Source of the DNA: Terribacillus saccharophilus
GTDB lineage: Bacteria; Bacillota; Bacilli; Bacillales; Amphibacillaceae
Length of the DNA stretch: 64,000 nt
NCBI GenBank assembly: GCA_900110015.1
Contig: FOCD01000007.1
Coordinates: forward strand, 1 to 64,000
Direction: 5' to 3'
Position 1 is the first letter of the stretch; each line of letters begins with the position of its first letter. The notes beneath the pieces were generated by a model, which was not told where the DNA came from, made no database searches, and was given only the letters and a program-made list of their open reading frames with translations. Of this stretch, positions 10,393-19,008 are shown one piece after another. The position numbers were made by a program, and so were the translations under genes.

Positions 10393-11475
10393 ATGAGTGG
10401 AATAAAACTCGAAGGAATAAGTCTTGATTATGGCAATCACTTTGCATTGAAGGAAGTAGAATTGGAAATCAAACAAGGGGAATTCTTTTCCTTGCTTGGT
10501 CCAAGTGGCTGCGGGAAATCGACGCTTTTAAATATCATTGCGGGATTTCTTGGGCAAACGACTGGTGTAGTTTATATCGGAGATCAGGATGTAACGAATA
10601 TACCGCCGTATAAGCGGAACTTGGGAATGGTTTTCCAGAACTATGCACTTTTCCCACACTTGTCGGTTCGAGATAATGTAGCATATGGTCTTAAAAACAA
10701 GAAAATGTCCAAGCAGGACATCAAGCAGAAAGTAGACGAATCGCTTGCGCTTGTCCAGTTGGAATCCTATGCAACGCGCATGCCGCATCAGTTGAGCGGC
10801 GGGCAGCAGCAGCGTGTGGCGATTGCTCGTGCGCTTGCTATTGAACCTAACGTGCTGCTTTTGGACGAGCCACTAAGTAATTTGGATGCCAAGCTGCGAA
10901 AAGAAATGCAATTCGAGCTGCGCCGGATACAAAAAAGTGTCGGTATCACGACTGTTCTAGTAACACATGATCAGGAGGAGGCACTCAGCCTGTCTGACCG
11001 GATTGGTATCCTTGGCGATGGCGTTCTGCAGCAAGTAGGCGAACCGCTTGAAGTATACCGACGTCCTGCCAACCGCTTTGTCGCTGAATTCATTGGTCAG
11101 GTGAACATATTTGATGCGGTACTTAGCGAAGGTACAGTCTATGAAACTACAGCTGGATTCAAGCTGGAGGCTGAGCGCCATGAAAGTGGAAAGCAGCCGA
11201 ACCGCGTTCGTTTCATGCTTCGGCCTGAGCGGATTTTCGTGGAGCAGCATGTTTCTGGAGAAGACACTGCCAACCGCGTCAAAGCAGTAGTAAAAGAAAG
11301 CAGCTATATAGGAAATGCTATCCGAATCAGAACAGAAGCAGGCGGCATTGAACTGGCTGTGCATGCACCGGATCCGATGTTTCCAGTTTTGCCGGCACCA
11401 GGTCAGGAGCTAGTACTTTCATGGAAAAAAGAAGATATCATTTACTTAGAGGTTTTGGATCATGAAAGCAACTAG
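10393..11475 (+). CDS. ABC transporter ATPase, PotA-like
   Basis: A 360-residue nucleotide-binding subunit with Walker A GPSGCGKST (36-44), the Q-loop in VFQNYALFP, signature LSGGQQQR (about 135), Walker B VLLLDEPLSNLDA, the switch His in VTHDQEEA, and a C-terminal TOBE-type domain (about 280-355). An upstream in-frame extension exists, but ATG at 10393 follows GAGTTGGGGGAATAAC and lies two bases after the lipoprotein stop. It overlaps the first permease by 14 bp. It should energise import through the two permeases that follow. Confidence 0.92.
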   Translation: MSGIKLEGISLDYGNHFALKEVELEIKQGEFFSLLGPSGCGKSTLLNIIAGFLGQTTGVVYIGDQDVTNIPPYKRNLGMVFQNYALFPHLSVRDNVAYGLKNKKMSKQDIKQKVDESLALVQLESYATRMPHQLSGGQQQRVAIARALAIEPNVLLLDEPLSNLDAKLRKEMQFELRRIQKSVGITTVLVTHDQEEALSLSDRIGILGDGVLQQVGEPLEVYRRPANRFVAEFIGQVNIFDAVLSEGTVYETTAGFKLEAERHESGKQPNRVRFMLRPERIFVEQHVSGEDTANRVKAVVKESSYIGNAIRIRTEAGGIELAVHAPDPMFPVLPAPGQELVLSWKKEDIIYLEVLDHESN

Positions 11476-12325
11476 ACAAAAGAAGTTTTATGGCGTCTTA
11501 TTAGCTCCCACTTTGATTTTTCTTGGTATCTTTTTGCTGCTTCCGCTTATTCAATTGCTAATCCTGAGTTTTCAGCAAGTAGATAATTTCTTCGAGGTTA
11601 TCGATGGGTATACGTTTAGTCATTATATCGAGGTACTGACAACACCAGTTTATTTGAAAACAATTTGGCAAACATTATTTGTGGCAGTCATTACTACGGT
11701 GATTTGCTTGGTCCTTGCTTATCCGGCTGCCTATTTGCTTGTTCGATCTCCAAAGCGCTGGCGGGCATTTTTCTATATCCTGCTTGTGTCGCCGCTGCTG
11801 ACGAGTGTGGTTATCCGGACATTCGCATGGATCATCTTACTGGCGCAGAACGGACTCGTCAATGATGTACTCATGAAGACGTCTATCATCGATGAACCGC
11901 TGGATATGCTCTGGAATATGAATGCAGTCATTATTGCTTACGTACAAGTTATGCTGCCATTCGCAGTGCTGCCGATTGCGACGGCGATGTCGGATATTAA
12001 AGGCAATCTGCGTTCGGCTTCCATGATTCTTGGCTCAAACAGGATTTCGACCTTCTTTCGCGTTACCTTGCCGCTTACGATTCCAGGAATGATCAGCGGT
12101 GCGATGATCGTCTTTTCGCTTGCGGCCGGAAGTTATATCACACCGCTATTAGTGGGCGGAAGGATGCAGCCATTGCTACCGTTATCCATCTATCAGCAGA
12201 TTATGCAGGTCTATAATCTGCCGCTAGCAGCTGCGATGGCCTTTACGCTCATGGTGCTTGTGTTTCTTGTAATTGCAGTACTTGGTTACATCCTGAAAAA
12301 ATGGGAGGTGCGTGTGAATGGGTAA
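11462..12325 (+). CDS. ABC transporter permease, PotB-like
   Basis: A 287-residue inner-membrane permease with six predicted helices and the cytoplasmic EAA-type loop SASMILGSNRISTFFRVTLP (about 180-200) that docks to the ATPase. It belongs to the spermidine/putrescine/iron permease group. It overlaps the ATPase gene upstream by 14 bp and the second permease by 8 bp. Confidence 0.9.
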   Translation: MKATRQKKFYGVLLAPTLIFLGIFLLLPLIQLLILSFQQVDNFFEVIDGYTFSHYIEVLTTPVYLKTIWQTLFVAVITTVICLVLAYPAAYLLVRSPKRWRAFFYILLVSPLLTSVVIRTFAWIILLAQNGLVNDVLMKTSIIDEPLDMLWNMNAVIIAYVQVMLPFAVLPIATAMSDIKGNLRSASMILGSNRISTFFRVTLPLTIPGMISGAMIVFSLAAGSYITPLLVGGRMQPLLPLSIYQQIMQVYNLPLAAAMAFTLMVLVFLVIAVLGYILKKWEVRVNG

Positions 12326-13115
12326 TAAAGGTACAAGATGGCTGGATAGTCTTATCTGGATTGCTGGCATTGCTGTTTATCTATTCCTGACGATCCCAGT
12401 ACTAGTAATTATTTTGTCAGCCTTCAGTCCGACGGATTATCCGCAGTTTCCGCCAACCGATTTCTCGGTGCGGTGGTTTACAGAAGTATTTCAAAGTGAA
12501 CAATGGATGCAATCACTTTGGTCCAGCACACTCGTTATGATCATCGTGACACCGCTCACTGTGCTTCTTGGAACGATGTCATCTTATGCATTAGCAAGAT
12601 TATCCTTCCCGGGTAAAGGGCTGATTCAGTCCTTCATCATGTCGCCTTTGATGATTCCGCAAGTGGTACTAGGTGTTGCACTATTGTATTTGTTTTCTTC
12701 TTTAGGATTATTTGGTTCTACATTAGGTCTTATCATCGGTCACATCGTGATTTGCTTTCCGTATGTTGTGCGGACTGTTTCTGTCAGCATCACCAACCTG
12801 GACAGCAGGCTGGAGCTTGCATCAATGAACCTTGGTTCGACTCCTTGGCAAACGTTTTATCGCGTTACCTTGCCGTTGATTAAGCCGGGAATCATCGCTG
12901 GTGCTGTTTTTGCAGCAGTTACATCATTCGGTGAGATCTCAGTGAGTCTGTTCGTCAGTACACCGGAAACGATCACTATTCCGGTTCGGACATTCGGCTA
13001 TATCGACCAGACCTTTGATCCGAGCGTCAATGCTATTGCTGTAATCTTTATTGCATTGTCAGTTATTGCGCTAGTTATCATTGAGAAGACGATTGGTTTG
13101 TCTAAAGTTATGTAA
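12318..13115 (+). CDS. ABC transporter permease, PotC-like
   Basis: The 265-residue second permease of the importer, with six helices and the EAA-type loop LASMNLGSTPWQTFYRVTLP (about 155-175). TGGGAGGTG upstream sets the ATG at 12318. It is the last gene of the six-gene unit and is followed by a strong bidirectional terminator. Confidence 0.9.
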   Translation: MGNKGTRWLDSLIWIAGIAVYLFLTIPVLVIILSAFSPTDYPQFPPTDFSVRWFTEVFQSEQWMQSLWSSTLVMIIVTPLTVLLGTMSSYALARLSFPGKGLIQSFIMSPLMIPQVVLGVALLYLFSSLGLFGSTLGLIIGHIVICFPYVVRTVSVSITNLDSRLELASMNLGSTPWQTFYRVTLPLIKPGIIAGAVFAAVTSFGEISVSLFVSTPETITIPVRTFGYIDQTFDPSVNAIAVIFIALSVIALVIIEKTIGLSKVM

Positions 13116-13122
13116 GCAGGAA

Positions 13123-13149
13123 GAAGCTAAGCGTATAATGCTTAGCTTC
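13123..13149. terminator. Bidirectional terminator between the ABC operon and the methyltransferase gene
   Basis: A perfect 10-bp stem, GAAGCTAAGC and GCTTAGCTTC, around GTATAAT, with a T-run on the plus strand. It serves the two convergent genes. Confidence 0.88.
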
Positions 13150-13151
13150 TT

Positions 13152-13922
13152 TTATTTTACAGCCTTCCAAATTGTCCACCTATCACTTTCCACAATATCC
13201 CTTTCCACTGTGATACAATCGTCTATATACTGAACCAACTTCTCTAGTTCGTCATCCTCCAAAGCATGCAGGATGCTTCTCCCCAGTCTGGCATGCAGAT
13301 CTGCCAGCAGTTTCTCTTTCGTTTTGTGTACTTGGCGGACTTCCCATAATGTATGTTTTTCTATGCTGTTGAAGCCACAACCTTCTAATTCTTTTATAAC
13401 TTGAGCTGAGGTATGTCTCCGGTTAGTTTCAATCTCTGCAAGTCTTGGAAAACATGAGAAGAAATAGCCTCTGATATGCTCAGGACTTCCAGGCAGCAGG
13501 CAATCTTCCGGTGTACGATCCTGAATGAGAAATACTCCGCCATGACGCAGTAAGCGATGTGCTTCAGAGAAACAAGGCTGCAGCTCCGGTAAGTGATGAA
13601 GCAGGGCTCGTTCCAGGATAAGATCGCAGCTAGCTGATGCTAACCCAGTTACTAGAGCGTCACCCTTGTGAAACCGAATACCTTTCCGACCTCGACAATT
13701 CTCAGTCGCTGCTTCTAACATGACTTCTGATGAATCTACTCCTGTCACAAATGGTATGCCCATTTCCGCAAGTGCTTTCGTGTAAATAGCACCGCCGCAG
13801 CCGATATCGAGAGCTTGTTTAATAGAATGATTCCTAATGAGGGATGTATAAGTTCTAATCCATGTAACGTTTGCATTTCTTTGGGTATAACTCCATTTAT
13901 TCTTTGTATGATGAAAATCCAT
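13152..13922 (-). CDS. Class I SAM-dependent methyltransferase
   Basis: A 256-residue protein with the SAM-binding motif I LDIGCGGAIYTKAL (about 38-50), motif II GVDSSEVML and the post-motif acidic GDAL. This is the ubiE/Methyltransf_11 type of small-molecule methyltransferase. The substrate is not evident. AAAGGAT precedes the start, and the gene is divergent from the hydrolase gene with only 33 bp between them. Confidence 0.82.
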   Translation of the reverse strand: MDFHHTKNKWSYTQRNANVTWIRTYTSLIRNHSIKQALDIGCGGAIYTKALAEMGIPFVTGVDSSEVMLEAATENCRGRKGIRFHKGDALVTGLASASCDLILERALLHHLPELQPCFSEAHRLLRHGGVFLIQDRTPEDCLLPGSPEHIRGYFFSCFPRLAEIETNRRHTSAQVIKELEGCGFNSIEKHTLWEVRQVHKTKEKLLADLHARLGRSILHALEDDELEKLVQYIDDCITVERDIVESDRWTIWKAVK

Positions 13923-13955
13923 AGTTTCTATCCTTTCTGATTGGAAGTGAAATAA

Positions 13956-14900
13956 ATGGCTTTACAGTTGGTGGATCTCAATGGCGCGCAGCAGGGTGTC
14001 ATTATAAAGCATAATAAGGATAATTTTGCTCCTATCTTGTTATTTCTGCACGGAGGTCCTGGATTTCCTGCTTATCCGCTAATTAGCGCGAACAGAGTAG
14101 AGCTGGAACAAGAATTTACCGTTTGCTACTGGGATCAGCGCGGTACCGGGTCCTCCTACAAAGCAGCAAAGGGCGGAGATTCGCTTACTTTGGAACAGCT
14201 GCTTGCTGATACGTTAGAATTGATTGCTTTCTTAAGGAAGACATATGACCAGGAGAAGATATATGTACTTGGGCATTCTTGGGGCACAATTTTAGGTACC
14301 TTGGCTGCGCAAAAAGTGCCAGAACATCTTTATGCCTATATAGGTGTCGGGCAAATTGGTATTCAGTTTGAATCGGAAAAAGAAGCATATGACTTCCTCG
14401 TCTCGGAAGCGGCTCGTCGTTCAGATGAAAAGGCAAAACGGGAATTAGCTCGAAGAAAATTTGATGAAGATTACTATCAAAACCGTGCCTACGGGGCAGT
14501 TCGATTTAAATATACAAAAAAGTATGCTGTCGGTTTTACACGAGATGGATACAGTAACAGCCGCCTGATCCGGGAAGTAATACGCTGTCCAGAATATAGA
14601 TGGAAAGATAAATTCAACGTATTTGCAGGCAGCGGACTATCGTATCAAAAGCTAGCAAAAGAGATAAGTACGACCAATCTAACTCGTACGGTTCCTGAGT
14701 TGAAGGTGCCGGCGTACTTCCTTCATGGACAATATGATTATCAAACTACTTATCAGCAGGCTTACAACTTTTATACATCACTTAAAGCACCAGTTAAGCA
14801 ATTTCATACTTTTTCAGAAAGTGCGCACAGTCCGTTTCTAGAGGAACCAGACAAGTTCAATAATCTCTTAAAAACGATACGGGAGACTGTTGAATCGTGA
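13956..14900 (+). CDS. Alpha/beta hydrolase, proline-iminopeptidase-like
   Basis: A 314-residue alpha/beta-hydrolase. It has the oxyanion motif LFLHGGPG (about 29-36), WDQRGTGSS, the nucleophile Ser in GHSWGT (about 108), a likely catalytic Asp in HGQYDYQ and His in SESAHSPF (about 290). The HGGPG plus DQRGxGxS combination is that of S33 peptidases, but many members are esterases. The stop overlaps the next start (GTGA), so it is coupled to the acetyltransferase gene. Confidence 0.85.
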   Translation: MALQLVDLNGAQQGVIIKHNKDNFAPILLFLHGGPGFPAYPLISANRVELEQEFTVCYWDQRGTGSSYKAAKGGDSLTLEQLLADTLELIAFLRKTYDQEKIYVLGHSWGTILGTLAAQKVPEHLYAYIGVGQIGIQFESEKEAYDFLVSEAARRSDEKAKRELARRKFDEDYYQNRAYGAVRFKYTKKYAVGFTRDGYSNSRLIREVIRCPEYRWKDKFNVFAGSGLSYQKLAKEISTTNLTRTVPELKVPAYFLHGQYDYQTTYQQAYNFYTSLKAPVKQFHTFSESAHSPFLEEPDKFNNLLKTIRETVES

Positions 14901-15448
14901 CAAAGCAAAAACCACAAGTTCGGTCGCTTAAATGTACTGATATCGCACTTCTTGTTAAATGGTTATCAGACCCCAAAGTACTTACCTTTTATGAAGGTCG
15001 GGATAACCCATTTGATAAAAATAAAATAAGAGAAGTTTTCTTTGACCCATCCGACGTAGCCCAAAAATGTATCTTCTCCTATGTAAATAAGCCTATCGGT
15101 TATGTGCAATATTATGAGTTGGAAAAGGATGAGAAGAAAGAATTCGGTTATGAAAGTAAGCAGCAAATCTATGGAATGGATCAGTTTATCGGAGAAACAG
15201 ATTATTGGAATAAGGGCATCGGAACATTGCTCGTCCAAACGATGATTCAGTTTCTGAAGAAGGAGAAAGAAGCAGAAGCGATAGTGATGGATCCGCAAGC
15301 TTGGAATGTACGCGCAATCCGCTGTTACGAGAAATGCGGTTTTCAAAAAGTGAAGATATTGTCCAAGCATGAGTGGCATGAAGGGAGCTATCGGGACTGC
15401 TGGTTAATGGAATGGAGAGGGGATGCATATGAGAATACAGTTACGTGA
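14897..15448 (+). CDS. GNAT acetyltransferase, AAC(6')-like
   Basis: A 183-residue acetyltransferase whose best-conserved part, YGMDQFIGETDYWNKGIGT followed by NVRAIRCYEKCGF, is the pattern of the AAC(6')-type aminoglycoside acetyltransferase group. Chromosomal members often have other or unknown amine substrates, so resistance is not established. The GTG start overlaps the upstream stop by 4 bp, and the 3' end overlaps the next acetyltransferase by 20 bp. Confidence 0.8.
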   Translation: MTKQKPQVRSLKCTDIALLVKWLSDPKVLTFYEGRDNPFDKNKIREVFFDPSDVAQKCIFSYVNKPIGYVQYYELEKDEKKEFGYESKQQIYGMDQFIGETDYWNKGIGTLLVQTMIQFLKKEKEAEAIVMDPQAWNVRAIRCYEKCGFQKVKILSKHEWHEGSYRDCWLMEWRGDAYENTVT

Positions 15449-15947
15449 ACTTGTAGAAGAAGACTGGAAAGCTGTCCATACGTATGCTTCACTGAAGAAG
15501 GTTTGCCGTTATCAGCCTTGGGGTCCAAATACAGAGGCTGAGTCGAAACAGTTTGTTGAGGAAGTATTGCAGGATGCAAAGGAAGAGCCACAGATGCGAT
15601 TTGTATATGCAATCATATTTGAGGGAAATATGATCGGTTCTGCAGAGCTGAGTATTAAAAGCATGCAGAACCGAGAAGGAGAAATCGGGTATATCTTACA
15701 TCCCGATTTCTGGAACAAAGGCTTTGCTACAGAAGCTACCAAAAACGTCTTATTTATCGGTTTCCGGACATTTGGTTTACATCGTATCTGTGCTACCTGT
15801 GATCCGAATAACTTGGCTTCTGCCTCCGTATTAAAGAAAATCGGTATGCAAAAGGAAGGACTTCTTCGTGAACATATGCGTATGAAATCAGGCTGGCGTG
15901 ATTCTTTGCTTTATAGCATACTCGAGCACGAATATGTTCAAAAATGA
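15429..15947 (+). CDS. GNAT acetyltransferase, RimJ/RimL type
   Basis: A 172-residue GNAT protein with the acetyl-CoA region IGYILHPDFWNKGFATEA and the C-terminal motif NLASASVLKKIGMQKEG typical of RimJ/RimL relatives that acetylate protein N-termini or small amines. ATG at 15429 is preferred to ATG at 15423 because GGAGAGGGG abuts the earlier codon. Its 3' end overlaps the opposing membrane protein gene by 10 bp. Confidence 0.82.
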   Translation: MRIQLRELVEEDWKAVHTYASLKKVCRYQPWGPNTEAESKQFVEEVLQDAKEEPQMRFVYAIIFEGNMIGSAELSIKSMQNREGEIGYILHPDFWNKGFATEATKNVLFIGFRTFGLHRICATCDPNNLASASVLKKIGMQKEGLLREHMRMKSGWRDSLLYSILEHEYVQK

Positions 15948-16339
15948 TAGCCGTACATGTAAGAGAACAGAAAATAAAGAGCTGCCATCAGGGCGGCTAG
16001 CGGAATGGTGACACCCAGGATATTGGAACGTTTCCAGGGTCCTTTTGGGTCTGTATAGCCTTTATACAGCAAATATATTAGTAAACCGATCATCGGTACA
16101 AACAGTAAATGACGGATATCTGCAATCCATTCATTATTTACAATCCAATTGATGTTAGGTGTTGTCGCTGCTCCTTCATAGGTGCTATCAACGCGCTCCT
16201 TGACGACTACGAACAGAGCTCCGAGTACTAGATAATAGATGGTAAATAGAATTTTGACAGGTTTGTTTAAGTAGCGGGTAAAGAGGACGACCGCTAAAAA
16301 TAAGACAAGCAGTACAGCTAACAGAATATAATCTTGCAT
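15938..16339 (-). CDS. Small four-helix membrane protein, unknown
   Basis: A 133-residue protein with about four hydrophobic segments: near 4-22, 29-45, 78-96 and 108-127. I do not recognise a family. The start at 16339 is set by AAAGGAGA upstream; a longer in-frame extension lacks a ribosome site. It converges on the acetyltransferase gene with a 10-bp overlap. Confidence 0.65.
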   Translation of the reverse strand: MQDYILLAVLLVLFLAVVLFTRYLNKPVKILFTIYYLVLGALFVVVKERVDSTYEGAATTPNINWIVNNEWIADIRHLLFVPMIGLLIYLLYKGYTDPKGPWKRSNILGVTIPLAALMAALYFLFSYMYGYHF

Positions 16340-16395
16340 GATATATTCTCCTTTCCCTTTGTTGAAATGATATACATGAAGATAGGAATGATAAT

Positions 16396-17151
16396 GTGAA
16401 ATTAACTTCAACAAATCAATATGTGAGACAAATGAGCTTGAAGGATGATTCTTCAGTGCTTCCTAATCACTTCCCATTTTCACTGCCAGTCATTCAAAAC
16501 TTAGGCAAACTTTCTTTCCATCCAAATGTAACGTATATTATCGGGGAGAACGGTATGGGCAAATCGACTTTACTCGAAGCTATTGCAGTAGCACTTGGTT
16601 TCAACCCCGAGGGCGGTTCAAGGAATTTTTCTTTCTCAAGCTATGAATCTCATTCCAGTTTGCATGAGTATATCCGCATCGTCCGGGGAGGAAATCGGCC
16701 CCGTGATGGGTACTTTTTCCGCGCAGAGACTTTCTATAATGTGGCTACTAATATTGAGGAAATGGATCGGGTAGGGTTCGGACGAAAAATCATTGATTCC
16801 TACGGTGGAAAATCCCTTCATGAGCAGTCCCATGGGGAAGCATTTTTTGCAGCTTTCATGGAGCGATTCTCCGGAAATGGATTATACATACTTGATGAAC
16901 CGGAGGCGGCTTTGTCACCAATCCGTCAGCTATCGATGCTTGCTAGAATCGATGAACTGGTGGAGGAGGGCTCACAGTTTATTATCTCGACGCATGCTCC
17001 GCTGCTGATGGCTTATCCAGATGCAAAGATTCTCCAGTTGGATGCAGAAGGTATAGATGAAGTCCAGCTAGAAGAGACACAGCATTACAGCATAATGAAG
17101 CAGTTTTTTGAGGATAGAGGCAGACTTTTACATCATTTGTTCCGAAGATAG
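16396..17151 (+). CDS. Stand-alone ABC-type ATPase (COG3910-like)
   Basis: A 251-residue ATPase with Walker A IGENGMGKSTL (about 51-61), a weak signature SHGEAFFAAF, Walker B GLYILDEPEAALS and the switch His in IISTHAPLL. It has no membrane domain and only a short helical insert, so it is not a transporter subunit. It resembles the small predicted ATPases of COG3910. The GTG start has a weak ribosome site. No partner gene is adjacent: a membrane protein is divergent and a YdeI-like protein follows. Confidence 0.78.
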   Translation: MKLTSTNQYVRQMSLKDDSSVLPNHFPFSLPVIQNLGKLSFHPNVTYIIGENGMGKSTLLEAIAVALGFNPEGGSRNFSFSSYESHSSLHEYIRIVRGGNRPRDGYFFRAETFYNVATNIEEMDRVGFGRKIIDSYGGKSLHEQSHGEAFFAAFMERFSGNGLYILDEPEAALSPIRQLSMLARIDELVEEGSQFIISTHAPLLMAYPDAKILQLDAEGIDEVQLEETQHYSIMKQFFEDRGRLLHHLFRR

Positions 17152-17229
17152 TTAGTGCAGTTACAGAGAAAATTGAGCATAATTATCTATAGAGTATCTT
17201 GATTGAAATTTGGAGAGGTGAGTTACTGC

Positions 17230-17826
17230 ATGACAAATACTGAAAAAAATCCTAAGGTGGATGAATTTTTAAGTAAAGCTAAGCAGTGGAAAGATGAATT
17301 TATAAGCCTGAGAAATATTATTCTTGATTGTGAGTTAACCGAAGATTTCAAGTGGAAGCACCCTTGTTACACGCTTGAGGGGAAAAACATCGTTTTAATA
17401 CATGGATTTAAAGAATATTGTGCGCTGCTGTTTCACAAAGGTGCTATATTAAAAGATACCAATCGGATACTAATCCAGCAAACTGAGAATGTACAGGCAG
17501 CACGTCAGCTTCGATTTAAAAGTGTTAAAGAAATAGATGAAATGAAAACTACCATAAAAGCCTATATCCAAGAAGCTATTGAAATTGAAAAAGCCGGGTT
17601 AAAAGTGGATTTAAAAGAGCACACAGAATACATAATTCCCGAAGAACTTCATCACAAATTTGATGAAATTCCTGCTTTGAAAACTGCCTTTGAAGCATTA
17701 ACTCCAGGGCGGCAAAGAGCATATATATTTTATTTTTCTCAAGCGAAACAATCCAAAACTCGGGAGGCAAGGATTGAAAAATATATGCAGCAAATCCTTG
17801 ATGGAAAGGGATTGAATGATGGATAA
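17230..17826 (+). CDS. YdeI-like protein (DUF1801 plus YdeI/OmpD-associated C-terminus)
   Basis: A 198-residue protein with an N-terminal DUF1801-like fold (DFKWKHPCYTLEGKNI, LFHKGAILKD, about 35-120) and the C-terminal helical LTPGRQRAYIFYFSQAKQSKTREARIEKY block of YdeI proteins, a family of unproven biochemistry linked in places to antimicrobial-peptide tolerance. ATG at 17230 lies about 12 bp after GGAGAGG; TTG at 17203 is an alternative without its own site. Confidence 0.78.
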   Translation: MTNTEKNPKVDEFLSKAKQWKDEFISLRNIILDCELTEDFKWKHPCYTLEGKNIVLIHGFKEYCALLFHKGAILKDTNRILIQQTENVQAARQLRFKSVKEIDEMKTTIKAYIQEAIEIEKAGLKVDLKEHTEYIIPEELHHKFDEIPALKTAFEALTPGRQRAYIFYFSQAKQSKTREARIEKYMQQILDGKGLNDG

Positions 17827-17867
17827 GAAGCTGAAAGTATTTAATTTATCAAAGGAGAGGTGAACCA

Positions 17868-18308
17868 ATGGATATTATCAAAGCATCCATACAAGACGTA
17901 AAAGAAGTAGCAATTTTATTTGATCAGTATCGGCAATTTTATAACCAAGCTCATGATTTGAGCGGAGCAGAGGCGTACATAACAGAAAGGCTGAAGAAAG
18001 AGGATTCCGCCATTTTTCTCATGAAGGATGGGGGTCAGTGTGTCGGTTTCACCCAGCTTTACCCCACTTTTTCTTCAATTGGTATGAAGCGTGCTTGGAT
18101 TTTGAATGACCTCTATGTAACGGAAGCTGCCAGAAAACAAGGCGTTGGAGAGAAATTACTCGACGAAGCAGAGGCTTTTGCAAGGGAAACTGGTGCAGGG
18201 AGTATCGCACTTAGTACAGCTCCTGACAATGCAAAGGCACAACGTCTTTATGAAAGAAAAGGATACGAGCGGGACGAGCAGTTCTATCATTATGAGTTGA
18301 GCTTGTGA
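17868..18308 (+). CDS. GNAT acetyltransferase
   Basis: A 146-residue single-domain GNAT with motif A LYVTEAARKQGVGEKLL and motif B TAPDNAKAQRLYERKGY. The pattern FLMKDGGQCVGFTQLYP is common to small Bacillus GNATs of unknown amine substrate. GGAGAGGTG precedes the ATG by a good distance. The next gene starts within about 15 bp, so the two are probably co-transcribed. Confidence 0.85.
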   Translation: MDIIKASIQDVKEVAILFDQYRQFYNQAHDLSGAEAYITERLKKEDSAIFLMKDGGQCVGFTQLYPTFSSIGMKRAWILNDLYVTEAARKQGVGEKLLDEAEAFARETGAGSIALSTAPDNAKAQRLYERKGYERDEQFYHYELSL

Positions 18309-18323
18309 GAGAGGATGTTAGGT

Positions 18324-19007
18324 ATGATGATAGATGTTCTGCAGCATGTTCCATTTGAAGATCTTGCTGCTATAAAGGAGTGGGGAGAAGAACGCAATCA
18401 TAGCTTTCGTGTTCACCATCTCTACGAAAACACCATTCTTCCAGAGGCAAAAGATATTACTTTGCTCATCATTCTTGGCGGACCGATGAGTGCCAATGAC
18501 ACAGATCGCTGGATTGAAGAAGAACGTACTCTTATTCGTCAATTAATGGAACAGCAAAAGCCAGTGTTCGGAATCTGTCTCGGCGCTCAGCAAATTGCGA
18601 AAGCTCTAGGAGCGAAAGTTTTCCAGGGTGAACAAAAAGAAGTTGGCTGGTATCCAATCCAGACTGTAACGACTCATTTTCCCTTCATTCCTGATAAAAT
18701 GACCGTCTTCCATTGGCATGGAGAGCAATTCTCTCTACCTCACGGTGCCACACGTCTTTTCGGAAATGAAGTATGCGAGAATCAAGGCTTTATTTACAGA
18801 GGTAACGTTATTGGACTGCAATTCCATTTTGAAACGACTAGAGAAAGTAGGGAAAAACTGATAGTTCATGATAAGGATTATTTAGATGATAGTGCGTTCG
18901 TCCAAAGTGAGGAAGTAATGAAAGCGGCTGTTCTTCCAGCAGAAAATGTTGATGTGCTTTACCGACTGCTTGATTACTTGGTGCAAGCTGCAAGTGAGGG
19001 AGTCTAA
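18324..19007 (+). CDS. Class I glutamine amidotransferase-like protein
   Basis: A 227-residue GATase1-fold protein similar to the stand-alone GMP-synthase-like amidotransferases. It shows ILGGPMS, the nucleophile elbow FGICLGAQ with catalytic Cys (about 87) and the His of LQFHFE (about 168). It would release ammonia from glutamine or cleave a gamma-glutamyl amide. I chose ATG 18324 because GAGAGG abuts the ATG at 18315. It lies 15 bp after the acetyltransferase gene. Confidence 0.82.
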   Translation: MMIDVLQHVPFEDLAAIKEWGEERNHSFRVHHLYENTILPEAKDITLLIILGGPMSANDTDRWIEEERTLIRQLMEQQKPVFGICLGAQQIAKALGAKVFQGEQKEVGWYPIQTVTTHFPFIPDKMTVFHWHGEQFSLPHGATRLFGNEVCENQGFIYRGNVIGLQFHFETTRESREKLIVHDKDYLDDSAFVQSEEVMKAAVLPAENVDVLYRLLDYLVQAASEGV

Positions 19008-19008
19008 A

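Noticed and set aside
16396-17151. Stand-alone ATPase considered as part of a phage-defence system
   Set aside because: No nuclease, reverse transcriptase, TIR or other effector gene is next to it; its neighbours are a small membrane protein and a YdeI-like protein.
13956-18308. Possible biosynthetic or resistance island of small enzymes
   Set aside because: The genes are on mixed strands, lack a core synthase or transporter, and are typical of scattered Bacillus accessory genes.
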